A DNA stretch of 64,000 bases, taken from the NCBI GenBank assembly GCA_910589385.1, contig CAJUTU010000007.1, positions 33,825-97,824 of the forward strand, written 5' to 3'. The stretch comes from an uncultured Lachnospiraceae bacterium. GTDB lineage: Bacteria > Bacillota > Clostridia > Lachnospirales > Lachnospiraceae. A program made the position numbers and the translations under genes. The notes under the pieces are model-generated. The model ran no database searches and was not told the DNA's origin. It saw only the letters and a list, made by a program, of their open reading frames with translations. Position 1 is the stretch's first letter. Each line of letters begins with the position of its first letter. Shown in pieces: positions 15,437-25,096 of this stretch.

Positions 15437-18400
15437 CTACTGCTCTTTCTTCTTCATTCCAAGAATATACATTGCAATGCTAAGTACTGTCAGAATACCA
15501 AATCCCACTCTCAGTCCCAATACCAGGTTGTCATACCATGTATTGATCTTTTCAATATGGGTGCCGGTAGACATTCCGTCCATTGCATTGGAATTTGCCA
15601 GTGCATAGTTCTGATACAGCATCACCTGTTTTAGGTCACGCAGCAGCGTCTCATCCTGGCTTACATTTTCCACGGTCCAGTACGGCCATTTTTCAGAGAC
15701 TGCCTCGATCTTGTTGTCACCTGTATTACAGGTCATGGTCACGCCGTTATGTACGGCTTCTTTTAATACCGTATAATTCGGATCCTGGATGAAGTCTTCC
15801 GACATCAGCCCTTTGAATCCCCATTCCTTATGGAGAATGTTCAGGATCAGCCCTTCGTGGGCATTGCTCTGTGTACATCCTACACGGTTATAGGTGGACA
15901 TCACGCCCAGTGCGCCTGCCTCTTCGATACAATCCTGGGTTCCCCGGAGCTCATTTTCCCTTGCCGCCTGCTCGGTCATAAACGCAGCGATACCGGTCCG
16001 GTTGATCTCCGTATCATTAAATGCCAGATGCTTCGGCGCAATAATGGTCCCGTATTCCTGTCCGGCGGCAATGAAAATAGAAGCCTGTCCGGCTGTCAGC
16101 ACTGCATCTTCTGAAAAATACTCATGGTTTCTCGCATTGTACGGTACACGGTGAAGATTCGTGCCAGCGCCCCAGAAAATCGTCGTATTTGCCCACAGGG
16201 AGTAGTTCCCGATCACCTTGCCCCATTCCTCCATGAGTTGTTTGCTGAACGTCTGCCCCATGACTGTGCCATTTCCCATAACTCCCATCCTGTAGCCTAA
16301 ATTCGGGTCGTCCGGATCGACTGCACAGGGATCGCCTGTAGAAGCATCCTTATTGGCATATTGTCCCAAAGGATAAGAATTGAAGCCGTTCGGCCCGTCG
16401 TTCTGGATTGCCTCAGGAGATACGATGGATTCAATGATCTTCGTACTTGTTCCGCCAAATGCAGTCCGGATCAATGCCTCTTCCAGTTCAATCTGGTCGA
16501 TCAGCTGGCTCCAGCGTTCGTCCTCAATGTCCGTCACGCCCTTGAGATCAGCCAGTGTCAGGCCGTTATCCGCGCCGAATATGACGGACTCTGGATCGCC
16601 CTGGGCCGTGATCTCACGGATATCATTATCCATAATGTCCAACATCTCATCCGTCGCCGTCAGATCCTGATAGGTCTTCGGCCAGGTGCCCTCCCAGTCA
16701 TTTCTGGTCAGATAGGTTACCGTATCCGGCATATAGAAATTCAAATCTGCATCCGCAAGCTGGTTTTCTACCGGAGTTCCGTTTAATGTCACGGCAAAGG
16801 ATCCAGAATCAAAGCTGTCCAAATCCCATGTCTTTACATTTCCCTCGTCTCCTTCTGCTGCCGCGCCTTGTGCCGCAAGCACATTATTGACCGCCTCATG
16901 GGCTCCGTTTCCTACGGTAAAATAATAAGTTCCGTCATCCAGAATCCAGTTTCCAGTCGTTCCCGCCTCATTTTTGCAGGTGGAATCCCAGCTCGCCATA
17001 TCCTGCGCGTCTGCCGTGATCGTCACGGTTTCGGATTTACCCGGCTCAATAAGGTCCGTCTTTTCATAATCCAGAAGCTGGACCGCCGATTTTTCTACCA
17101 GATGCTCTTTGTCATATTTGGTATATGGGACAGATGTATAGAGCTGTACCACGTCTTTTCCCGCAACGTCGCCGGTATTCGTCACTGTTACTTCTGCGGT
17201 TACTGTTTTGGAATCCAGATCTACCTCTATACGTTCCAGTTCCTGCTCAAAAGTCGTGTAGGACAGTCCATAGCCAAATGGATAGGAAACTTCACTGTCA
17301 TAATCCCATGCGCCTCCTGTGGTGCTGCCTGCTTTAGAAGCAGCATTTCCCTGCCCAAGCACCACATCTGCATAACGGGTCTCGTAATATTTATATCCTG
17401 TGTAGATTCCTTCCGCCTCTACCTCAAAAGAATTGGCGCTGGTAGACGGATCCGGGTTTGTCCATGCGAAATTGCCGAAGTTCTGTGCCGCAGGCGAATT
17501 TGCATTTTTCACAGCATAAGTATCGGTCAGATGGCCGGACGGGTTCGCCTCTCCGCTTAAGACATCTGCGATCCCGTAGAAACCATATCCTCCCGGCAGG
17601 CCGATCTCCAGGATCGCATCCACTCCGGAATTGTTCTTGATCTCGTCAATCTCCATGGCGTTTGCATTATTTAAGAGCACGATCACTTTTCCACCGTTGG
17701 ATTTTTTCGCCTCAACTGCCGCATTGATCAGGTCACGTTCATCGTCGGAAAGTCCCAGAGGATCCGTCTGGTTCAGGTCCTGGGACGGATCCACCCCTGC
17801 CTCTCCCGGCAGATAGGTTCCGTTTTCTGTAGAGGAACGGGCAATCGTAACAAGCATCACATTGTAATCATCCATACTGTCTTTCCAGGAAGCATCCGTA
17901 CTGTCCATGATTTCCTGTGACGGCTCTTTGCTGGAAAAAACACCGTCTGTAGCCGGGGCGGTAATGTGGTAATATTCCATGATATTTCCCCACATATCGA
18001 TCTCGGTCTTAAAACTCGATTCCAGGCTTTTGTAAAGCTCCTGCAGCTTTTCATTCATGCCAAAGCCCTTTGCAGACAACGCCTGTACAAAATCCACCGT
18101 GTCCGCATCTGTACCGCCGTTCTCTGCTCCGGCCCCGCCATTGGCTGTCAGGGAACTTCCCATATCGCCTCCCTGTACCGGATAATAGCTGGAAAAGCCC
18201 AGCAGGGAAATTTTCTGTGTCTCTTCCTGAGAAAGCGGAAGGGCATTGTTATCATTTTTCAAAAGAACCGTCCCTTCCTCACTCATACGTTCCCCCAGAT
18301 CTTCGATGGAATCCAGAAGTTCCGTGGTGCTGGAATAATCCGACTTGTAAGTATACAAATCTTCTCCGTCCGTATTTTCGGTGACCATCATGCTGCTTTT

Positions 18401-18526
18401 CGTTCCAAGGAATTTGTCAATGTCCGTGCGGTAGCTGTCTACCAGCGGACCTGCTGCCAGAGAAACCGCCAGCAATGACGCCGTGCAGGTGGACAAGCCC
18501 CGCCAAAGATTTTTTCTGTAACTCAT
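15437..18526 (-). CDS. Membrane-anchored GH3 glycosidase with permuted domain order
   Basis: 1029 residues. An N-terminal membrane or signal segment lies at about 9-28 and a C-terminal one at about 1000-1022. The GH3 C-terminal alpha/beta domain comes first (LPGGYGFYGIADVLSG, SYPFGYGLSYTTFEQ), then a fibronectin-like domain (about 430-560). The TIM-barrel domain follows (NDGPNGFNSYP, APKHLAFNDTEINR, MSEDFIQDP with the nucleophile Asp). Classical GH3 enzymes have the barrel first; this reversed order is known from some rumen and gut Firmicutes such as Ruminococcus albus beta-glucosidase. Beta-glucosidase is the likeliest activity. Both ends being hydrophobic suggests the enzyme is held on the outer membrane face. 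Confidence 0.85.
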   Translation of the reverse strand: MSYRKNLWRGLSTCTASLLAVSLAAGPLVDSYRTDIDKFLGTKSSMMVTENTDGEDLYTYKSDYSSTTELLDSIEDLGERMSEEGTVLLKNDNNALPLSQEETQKISLLGFSSYYPVQGGDMGSSLTANGGAGAENGGTDADTVDFVQALSAKGFGMNEKLQELYKSLESSFKTEIDMWGNIMEYYHITAPATDGVFSSKEPSQEIMDSTDASWKDSMDDYNVMLVTIARSSTENGTYLPGEAGVDPSQDLNQTDPLGLSDDERDLINAAVEAKKSNGGKVIVLLNNANAMEIDEIKNNSGVDAILEIGLPGGYGFYGIADVLSGEANPSGHLTDTYAVKNANSPAAQNFGNFAWTNPDPSTSANSFEVEAEGIYTGYKYYETRYADVVLGQGNAASKAGSTTGGAWDYDSEVSYPFGYGLSYTTFEQELERIEVDLDSKTVTAEVTVTNTGDVAGKDVVQLYTSVPYTKYDKEHLVEKSAVQLLDYEKTDLIEPGKSETVTITADAQDMASWDSTCKNEAGTTGNWILDDGTYYFTVGNGAHEAVNNVLAAQGAAAEGDEGNVKTWDLDSFDSGSFAVTLNGTPVENQLADADLNFYMPDTVTYLTRNDWEGTWPKTYQDLTATDEMLDIMDNDIREITAQGDPESVIFGADNGLTLADLKGVTDIEDERWSQLIDQIELEEALIRTAFGGTSTKIIESIVSPEAIQNDGPNGFNSYPLGQYANKDASTGDPCAVDPDDPNLGYRMGVMGNGTVMGQTFSKQLMEEWGKVIGNYSLWANTTIFWGAGTNLHRVPYNARNHEYFSEDAVLTAGQASIFIAAGQEYGTIIAPKHLAFNDTEINRTGIAAFMTEQAARENELRGTQDCIEEAGALGVMSTYNRVGCTQSNAHEGLILNILHKEWGFKGLMSEDFIQDPNYTVLKEAVHNGVTMTCNTGDNKIEAVSEKWPYWTVENVSQDETLLRDLKQVMLYQNYALANSNAMDGMSTGTHIEKINTWYDNLVLGLRVGFGILTVLSIAMYILGMKKKEQ

Positions 18527-18649
18527 CTTTTTCTCTCCCTTTCTCTTTTTGATGAAAGGATTATAACATTTCTTTTTTTCGGCAGATGCTTCGGAACGTC
18601 ATCTGCATCTTTTTTGACGCGAATGGAATGGCAGGTTTCGCCCAAAATT

Positions 18650-18675
18650 AAAAGCCCCGGAAAAACAGGGCTTTT
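18650..18675 (-). terminator. Terminator between GH2 and GH3 genes
   Basis: An 8-bp stem AAAAGCCC/GGGCTTTT (18650-18657 and 18668-18675) with a 10-base loop. On the minus strand TTTTAATTTT follows. It lies after the GH2 stop (18772), so GH2 may be transcribed separately. The 245 bases between GH2 and GH3 otherwise hold only a probable GH3 promoter region. Confidence 0.6.
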
Positions 18676-18771
18676 GGTCCATATATTTATGGCTGATCTT
18701 TTGCCATTGCTATTTTGTCTTTCGTGCTTATAATCATAATATAACTTATATCCATTTTTAGCAATCACTTT

Positions 18772-21201
18772 TTATATGCACAAAATCTCCGCCGTATAAG
18801 TCTCCTGGCTGTCTGCCACCGTTATGGTTACCACGCCGGTTTCCCCGGCCCTGACAGCCGCCATGGCCTCCCCATAATAGGTGTCTGCCGTATCCTGTGC
18901 ATAATTTCCTTTTACATATGCATTTGCACTTCCAAGCCCCATCAGGACTCCGTTTTCCACAGATACTTTCAGCCGCTCCCGCACCATCGGTTTCCAGATC
19001 CCTTCTGCATCTGTATATTGGAGAGGAATGAACACAAGTTCACCCGGCCTTACTTCCTGCTGCTCCGGGCAGATCCTGAGCAGGGTATCTTCCCCTGCTG
19101 TTTTCAGAGTCTGGCGGCCGATAATCCTGCCCATACTGTCATAGGAAACCGCCGTGATCTCTCCATCCTCGTATTTCGTTTTGAATACCCTGCGGCATGT
19201 ATTTTTATAGTTCTTTCTGCCCAAGGCCTGTCCGTTCACGAGAAGTTCCACTTCTGCCGCCCTTGCATACACTTCCACCGTGGCTGTCTGCCCCTGGCAC
19301 CCATGCCATGACCAGCTTTCCAGCGCTTTCGTCAACTGCCACCCTGTCAGATTCAGCTTTTCCTTCTGATATACCGGGTTTACCGCAATGACCGGCCCCT
19401 TTTCCTGCTCAAAAGCGACTCTGGTAAATGCGGCCTCTGCACGCGGTTTTCCAAGCAGATCCACGCGCCCGTTGCCTCCTGTCATACGGCAGGCCGGATT
19501 TTCTTCTTTATAATCCGAATATTCTGCGGCTCCTTCGCCTGTCTCTCCGATATAGTCCATGCCGGCCCATACAAAATCTCCCAGAATGCGTGGATTTTGT
19601 TTTGCCTTCTCCCAGAAAGAATAGGCATCCTTACAAAACGTCTCTGTTCCCAGGATCAGTCGGTCCGGATATTTTTTCAAGTCGTGAAGATAGCGGAAAA
19701 TACCGTAATTGTAGCCTGCAATATCCATATTGGAAAATGCATCCCTGGTCTTTAGATCGCAGGGGTACAACGTAGCTCCGCATTTCATGAAATAATCCCC
19801 CGCAAGGCAGGCCAGAGTATTATAAAATTCACTTCCCACCGGTTTTTTCTTTTTTTCCTTCCCGGTATCTGTTTTCTTTTCTGCTGCCTGCGCATTCTTT
19901 TGCGCCGCCTGGGCGTTCTTTTTCGCCTTGTCGTCACTGTAAACCCCAAAACCGATGGAGCTTAAAAAGTTAAAGAAAATATTGATCCCACAGGTTACCG
20001 GCCTGGTACGGTCCAGAGAATGAAGGTATCTGGTAAACCGGCCTGTCAATTGGATCCCTTTTTTCTGGGCAGTCTCCGATACCTCATTTCCTGTAGAATA
20101 CATAATGACGGACGGATGGTTATAATCCTTTTCCACCATATCTTTCAGATCCTGTTTCCACCAGTGGGGAAGGTGATCCACATAATCATGCTCTGTCTTG
20201 TGGATATACCATACATCCACATATTCATCCATCACCAGCATACCCAGACGGTCACAGGCAGCTAGCAGGGCTTTGGAGCAGGGATTATGGGCGGAACGCA
20301 GGGCGTTGTAACCCTGTTCTTTCAAAATCCGCACCTTCCGTTCCTCTGCCTCGGGGAATGCACATGCACCTAAAATCCCGTTATCGTGGTGGATGCACGC
20401 GCCGCGCAGGATGACACGTTTCCCATTGATGGCCAGGCCTGCCTTTTGATTCCATTCCAGAAGCCGGATTCCAAAATACTCTTCCACGACGTCTTCCCCA
20501 AATGTCACTTTACAGCGGTATAGATTGGGCGTATCGCAGTTCCAGAGTTTTGCGGAAGGAATGATCATCTGCACAACTGCCTGGTATCCTGACTCTCTTG
20601 ATTGGGATTCCGTTTCTTTCACTGCCACAAGTTCTCCGCTGTCATCAAAAATCTCAATCTGCACCCTGCCGCTTACGGAAGTCCTAACTTCTGCCTCTAT
20701 AACAGCAGGTTCATAACTAACGGTACGGATCCGCACGCCGTTGACCGGGATGTGCTTTTCCTTACCGATCCAGAGGAACACCGGGCGGTAAATCCCGGTT
20801 CCTGTGTACCAGCGGCTGTTGGGCTGGTCGGAATTATAGGCGGTCACACGGATTTCGTTTTCCTCCCCATAAAGAAGCGCATCTTTTGTATCCACGTAAA
20901 AGTTAGTATAGCCGTAGGGACGGGACAGGATCTTTTTCCCATTGAGAAAGACCTCTGCATTATGATAGACGCCTTCAAATTCTATGAGGATCTTCTTGTC
21001 ACGGTCGTCCTCCGATACAAAAAATAATTTCCGGTACTCATAGTCTCCGCCTTCAAACCACCCGATATTGTTCTCTCCCCTGCTTGTCTCTGTGCGGGCC
21101 TCTGACCACATAGCGTCATGGGGCAGAGCCACCGGATACTCCGCCTCGCCACGTGTCAGACATCTGCAGGTCCAGCCGTCGTTAAAATCCACTTTTCTCA
21201 T
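18772..21201 (-). CDS. GH2-family beta-galactosidase/glucuronidase-type enzyme
   Basis: 809 residues from the ATG at 21201 (AAGGA eight bases upstream; an ATG at 21210 is possible). The N-terminal jelly-roll (PVALPHDAMW, VYHNAEVFLNGK, SRWYTGTGIYRPVFLW) is typical of GH2. The barrel has RGACIHHDNGILG, LRSAHNPCSK, then STGNEVSE with the acid/base Glu and LILGTETF with the nucleophile Glu. No signal peptide is seen, so it acts in the cytosol on imported oligosaccharide. A Lys/Ala-rich insert (KKNAQAAQKNAQAAEKK) of about 40 residues interrupts the barrel between the two catalytic Glu residues. Sugar specificity cannot be told. Confidence 0.85.
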   Translation of the reverse strand: MRKVDFNDGWTCRCLTRGEAEYPVALPHDAMWSEARTETSRGENNIGWFEGGDYEYRKLFFVSEDDRDKKILIEFEGVYHNAEVFLNGKKILSRPYGYTNFYVDTKDALLYGEENEIRVTAYNSDQPNSRWYTGTGIYRPVFLWIGKEKHIPVNGVRIRTVSYEPAVIEAEVRTSVSGRVQIEIFDDSGELVAVKETESQSRESGYQAVVQMIIPSAKLWNCDTPNLYRCKVTFGEDVVEEYFGIRLLEWNQKAGLAINGKRVILRGACIHHDNGILGACAFPEAEERKVRILKEQGYNALRSAHNPCSKALLAACDRLGMLVMDEYVDVWYIHKTEHDYVDHLPHWWKQDLKDMVEKDYNHPSVIMYSTGNEVSETAQKKGIQLTGRFTRYLHSLDRTRPVTCGINIFFNFLSSIGFGVYSDDKAKKNAQAAQKNAQAAEKKTDTGKEKKKKPVGSEFYNTLACLAGDYFMKCGATLYPCDLKTRDAFSNMDIAGYNYGIFRYLHDLKKYPDRLILGTETFCKDAYSFWEKAKQNPRILGDFVWAGMDYIGETGEGAAEYSDYKEENPACRMTGGNGRVDLLGKPRAEAAFTRVAFEQEKGPVIAVNPVYQKEKLNLTGWQLTKALESWSWHGCQGQTATVEVYARAAEVELLVNGQALGRKNYKNTCRRVFKTKYEDGEITAVSYDSMGRIIGRQTLKTAGEDTLLRICPEQQEVRPGELVFIPLQYTDAEGIWKPMVRERLKVSVENGVLMGLGSANAYVKGNYAQDTADTYYGEAMAAVRAGETGVVTITVADSQETYTAEILCI

Positions 21202-21417
21202 CTTCTGCATCCTTTCCTGTTTCCGTTTTTTATGATCGGATCCTGTTTTTCTGTTCAATCCGACTTCCAATAGATAATTGTAAGTGTATCACGGACGGAG
21301 ACTCGGAAACATCCTTTCACGTGAATTGACTGTTTTTTTTCGTTAATGTCGATCACATGATCGCCAGGAAATAGAAATGGCAGAAGATATGAGATTACAG
21401 AACAGGCTTCGTTGTAT

Positions 21418-22053
21418 TTATTTTTCACTTCCCTTTGACAAAAAAGGCTCTGAAAAACTGTGGTTAAAGAACACGATCAGCGGCCCCATAAAAAACGCAG
21501 TGATCAAGGTGCCGATACCAGGCATCAGTCCAGACAGCGTCCCTATGATGACGCATAACAGGTCACAGCCGATCCTTACAAATTTGAATGGCAGTTTCCT
21601 TTTTTCTGCGATCACGATCGGAATCGCGTCATACACCGAAACACCCAGGTTGGAAGTCATATAAAGCGATGACGCAAAACACATCACCAGAACCCCAACC
21701 GCCAAAAACACAATCCGTGCCAGCAGCGAAGGTTCCGGTGAAAAATGAGTGATTATTTCACTGGTAAAATCTACGATATATCCGGTCAGGAACATATTCA
21801 CCAATGTAGCCACACCCATATAGCTTCTGGCGATAAATAAGTCTATCAGCAGCATGATCCCGCACAATATGGTATAATAAAGCCCATAGTCCGTCCTTGC
21901 TGAAAAAAAACGCCCCCAAATGCCCTGGGCAAAACATTGGAATGGGTCGACGCCAAACTGTGAGCATTTAAAAAAACCGACCGCAGCCGCACATAAGACC
22001 ACACCAACCGTCGTCATAGACACCCGCTTTTTAAAATTTTCCGGCAGCTTCAT
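21418..22053 (-). CDS. YczE/YyaS/YitT-type integral membrane protein
   Basis: 211 residues with five or six membrane segments. The first loop FKCSQFGVDPFQCFAQG and the later SNLGVSVYDAIPIVI, both Gly/Asp-containing re-entrant-like stretches, are typical of the YczE (DUF6198) family. Function is not established for the family. It is followed by GH2 after about 215 bases that include the GH2 promoter region, and is preceded by a DAHP synthase gene. A role in the glycan operon is not indicated. Confidence 0.75.
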   Translation of the reverse strand: MKLPENFKKRVSMTTVGVVLCAAAVGFFKCSQFGVDPFQCFAQGIWGRFFSARTDYGLYYTILCGIMLLIDLFIARSYMGVATLVNMFLTGYIVDFTSEIITHFSPEPSLLARIVFLAVGVLVMCFASSLYMTSNLGVSVYDAIPIVIAEKRKLPFKFVRIGCDLLCVIIGTLSGLMPGIGTLITAFFMGPLIVFFNHSFSEPFLSKGSEK

Positions 22054-22185
22054 ATCCTTTTTCTCCTTCGTTAATATGATTTTTCATTCATCACGGCCAT
22101 TGGGACAGAGTCGTATCCTTCTTTCACTTCCCATCTCACTTGCAGCCTGCCATGCATACCATCATCTGGCCGCAAACAGATATTA

Positions 22186-23217
22186 TTAGCATCTTTCCGC
22201 AATTTCATAAATGAGCCGTTCTGTATCCTCCCAGCCCAGACATGGGTCTGTGATGGATTTCCCATAGACCCGTTCGCCGTCTATGCTCTGGCAGCCTTCT
22301 ACCAGATAACTTTCTATCATAACACCCTTGATCAGTTTTTTCAGATCCGGATTGCAGCTTCTGCTGTGCAGCACCTCGCTGGTGATACGGATCTGCTCCT
22401 TGAATTTCTTGTCTGAATTGGAATGGTTCACATCAATGACTGCCGCCGGATTTTTCAGATCTATCCCCTGATACATTTCAAACAAACGGATCAGATCTTC
22501 ATAATGATAATTTGGGATGCAGATTCCATACTTGTTTACACCGCCGCGCAAGATCACATGCGCCAGGTCATTGCCCTCAGTCGTCACATCCAGGCCTCTG
22601 TAGATAAATTGATGGGAACTCTGTGCCGCAACAACGGAATTCAGCATCACAGAAAAATCGCCGCTGGTCGGGTTCTTCATCCCGATCGGGATGTCCATGC
22701 CGCTGGCAGTCAGCCGGTGCTGCTGGTTTTCTACGGAACGGGCCCCAATAGCTTCATAGGATAAGATGTCATCCAGATAACTCCTGTTCTCAGGATAAAG
22801 CATCTCATCCGCCCCGGTCAGCCCGCTCTCTTCCATGGCACGGATATGCATTTTCCGGATGGCAAGAATCCCTGCATAGAGATCCGGCGCCTTATCCGGC
22901 TCCGGCTGATGCAGCATTCCTTTATAGCCTGCGCCGGTGGTCCTGGGCTTGTTCGTATAGATCCTTGGGATGATCATCAGACGCCCGGAAACCTTTTCGC
23001 TGACCTTTGCCAGCCTGGTCACATATTCACAGACCGAGTCCTCATTATCCGCGGAACACGGCCCCGCCAATACGATGAATTTATCCGAAGCGCCGGTAAA
23101 AATATCCCGGATCTCACGGTCTCTCTCCTGTTTCATCTGACGAAGCTTTTCTGTCAACGGATATTCTGCCTTTAATTCTGCCGGCAGCGGCAGTTGTTTA
23201 TTTACTGTCATACCCAT
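22186..23217 (-). CDS. aroF: 3-deoxy-7-phosphoheptulonate (DAHP) synthase, class I
   Basis: 343 residues, normal for the AroF/G/H type. Diagnostic blocks are LAGPCSADNEDSV, IPRIYTNKPRTTGAGYKG, IGARSVENQQHR, GMKNPTSGD, ILRGG and DVNHSNSDKKF, which include the metal and phosphoenolpyruvate ligands. It joins phosphoenolpyruvate and erythrose 4-phosphate, the first step of aromatic amino acid synthesis. No other shikimate gene is near. It begins 31 bases after the MATE stop, so the two may be co-transcribed. No T-box or attenuator was seen in the short upstream gap. Confidence 0.93.
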   Translation of the reverse strand: MGMTVNKQLPLPAELKAEYPLTEKLRQMKQERDREIRDIFTGASDKFIVLAGPCSADNEDSVCEYVTRLAKVSEKVSGRLMIIPRIYTNKPRTTGAGYKGMLHQPEPDKAPDLYAGILAIRKMHIRAMEESGLTGADEMLYPENRSYLDDILSYEAIGARSVENQQHRLTASGMDIPIGMKNPTSGDFSVMLNSVVAAQSSHQFIYRGLDVTTEGNDLAHVILRGGVNKYGICIPNYHYEDLIRLFEMYQGIDLKNPAAVIDVNHSNSDKKFKEQIRITSEVLHSRSCNPDLKKLIKGVMIESYLVEGCQSIDGERVYGKSITDPCLGWEDTERLIYEIAERC

Positions 23218-23248
23218 TTTCCTGTCCTCATTTCCTTATCTATATCAT

Positions 23249-24610
23249 TCAGCAAGATTTCATTAGCTTTTTCATCATCCGTGTTAAGACCACGGTACTG
23301 ATACATGCCATCATAAATTCCGATACAAATGCACCATATGCAATCCCATTGATCCCAAACAATACATTCAATATAATGGTTGCCGGAATCTCAAAGACAA
23401 TCTTGCGGAAAATAGCAAACATCAATGATATTTTTCCTTTCCCTACGCTCTGGAATACCCCGACCCCAAGAAAATCCAGGACCAGGAATGAAATCGCAAA
23501 ACAAAATGCACGCAGGAAAACGGCCCCATACCGGATGATCTCCTGATTTCTTATGAATATACCGATCAGCCCGGGCGCAAATATCCATCCTGATACCGCT
23601 ACGACAGCCAGGCATGGGATCATCAGCCTCCGTACGAACCGGATCGTCCCGTCCATCCGCCGGTAATTCCCGCTGGAATAGGAATAGCCCACCAAAGGCA
23701 TCACGCCCTGCGTCCCACCCAGCGCGATCTGCATAGGGATCATATAAATCTTCTGCGCGATCCCAATGGCCGCCACTGCTTCCGTCCCGTAACCTGCCAT
23801 TAGATTATTTAAGATCGTCATCCCAGTCACATTCAGCAGGTTTTGGATGGATGCCGGGATGCCTACCGCACAGACACCCTGCACAATTTTCTTTTCCAAT
23901 GTAAAATCCTTCGGATTCAGACTGATAAACGTGCGGCTCCGTTTCCGGTACAACAGAACAAAAAAATAACAGCATGCCGAACAGTTGGAAAGGAATGTCG
24001 CAAGCCCTGCACCGGCCGCGCCCATCCCAAGCCCCCAGGGCATGATGAAAATAGGATCCAGAATGATATTTAAGATACATCCGCTCATTGTCCCGATGCT
24101 TGCATGGAATGCCGCGCCCTCCGAACGCACAAAATATGCCATCACCACATTCAAGATGGAGGGCGCCGCGCCGCAGATGACCGTCCATTTCATATAGGCC
24201 GCTGTAGCCCCCATAGTTCCTGCATCTGCTCCCAGCAGCCCAAGCAGCGGAAACTGGAACAATCCACAGAGCAGAGAGATCAGCAGTCCGCCGAAAAGAG
24301 CGCAGTAAAATCCGAATGCCGCACTTTTTTTCACAACATCAAAATCCTTGCTCCCCAGCCCCCTGCTCATCATGCTGGAACACCCTACTCCGAACAAATT
24401 GTTGACTGCATTGAATGCCAGCATGACCGGAGCAGCCAGCGTCACCGCCGCGTTCTGCTCCGGGGCATTCAGCATTCCTACAAAATAGGTGTCCGCCAGG
24501 CTGTATACCACCATCACAAGGGAACTGAGCATGGTTGGCACCATCAGCTTCTGCGCCGCTTTCGAAATCGGCATATCTTCAAATATTTTCTGGTTTTCTA
24601 TCTGGCTCAT
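23249..24610 (-). CDS. MATE-family efflux transporter
   Basis: 453 residues with about 12 membrane segments in two homologous halves. The first half has SLADTYFVGMLN and GVGCSSMMSRGLGSKD; the second has NNLMAGYGTEAVAAIGIAQKI and GGTQGVMPLVGYSYSSGN, all usual MATE positions. It exports organic cations or drugs by sodium or proton antiport; the substrate is unknown. AAGGA precedes the ATG. It is one of four MATE genes in the window. Confidence 0.9.
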   Translation of the reverse strand: MSQIENQKIFEDMPISKAAQKLMVPTMLSSLVMVVYSLADTYFVGMLNAPEQNAAVTLAAPVMLAFNAVNNLFGVGCSSMMSRGLGSKDFDVVKKSAAFGFYCALFGGLLISLLCGLFQFPLLGLLGADAGTMGATAAYMKWTVICGAAPSILNVVMAYFVRSEGAAFHASIGTMSGCILNIILDPIFIMPWGLGMGAAGAGLATFLSNCSACCYFFVLLYRKRSRTFISLNPKDFTLEKKIVQGVCAVGIPASIQNLLNVTGMTILNNLMAGYGTEAVAAIGIAQKIYMIPMQIALGGTQGVMPLVGYSYSSGNYRRMDGTIRFVRRLMIPCLAVVAVSGWIFAPGLIGIFIRNQEIIRYGAVFLRAFCFAISFLVLDFLGVGVFQSVGKGKISLMFAIFRKIVFEIPATIILNVLFGINGIAYGAFVSEFMMACISTVVLTRMMKKLMKSC

Positions 24611-24706
24611 TGCTTGTCCTTCCTTAATGTATCCCTAAGCCGCTGGCCTGACGTGCCAGTTCTTCAATTTCCGGCTGCTTTGATATGCCGGCCCTTCATC
24701 TGCCGA

Positions 24707-25075
24707 TTATTTCGCCGGGATGATCTCCAGCCAGTAGCCGTCCGGATCTTCGATAAAATAAATTCCCATCTCCGGATTTTCGAAGCAGACACAGCCCATC
24801 TCTTTATGTTTGGCAAGGGCAGCATCAAAATCGTCTACTTTGAAAGCAAGATGTATCTCATTATCCCCCAGCTCATATGGACGGTCCATGTCCCTAAGCC
24901 AAGTCAGTTCTAGCAGATGCGGGGTCGTCTGGTCGCCTAAAAATGCAATGGTAAAGCTGCCGTCTGAGGCATCTGTTGTACGTTCTACGGTGAGTCCAAG
25001 GGCTTCTTTGTAAAAATCCAGAGATTTCTGCAGGTCATATACATTCAGATTGTTGTGGGCAAACGTAAATTTCAT
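24707..25075 (-). CDS. VOC-family (glyoxalase I-like) protein
   Basis: 123 residues from the ATG at 25075, chosen because GGAGG lies eight bases upstream. It has the paired VOC beta-alpha-beta modules: HNNLNVYDLQKSLDFYKEAL at the front and EMGIYFIEDPDGYWLEIIP at the end, with metal-ligand His and Glu at the expected positions. It looks like lactoylglutathione lyase, but the family also includes other isomerases and dioxygenases, so the substrate is open. It follows the GH78-like gene by about 20 bases. Confidence 0.8.
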   Translation of the reverse strand: MKFTFAHNNLNVYDLQKSLDFYKEALGLTVERTTDASDGSFTIAFLGDQTTPHLLELTWLRDMDRPYELGDNEIHLAFKVDDFDAALAKHKEMGCVCFENPEMGIYFIEDPDGYWLEIIPAK

Positions 25076-25096
25076 AGTCATATCCTCCATATCTTT

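Noticed and set aside
18523..18768. 81-codon frame between GH3 and GH2
   Set aside because: It overlaps the terminator and GH3 promoter region, has highly charged low-complexity ends, no binding site and no protein-like pattern.
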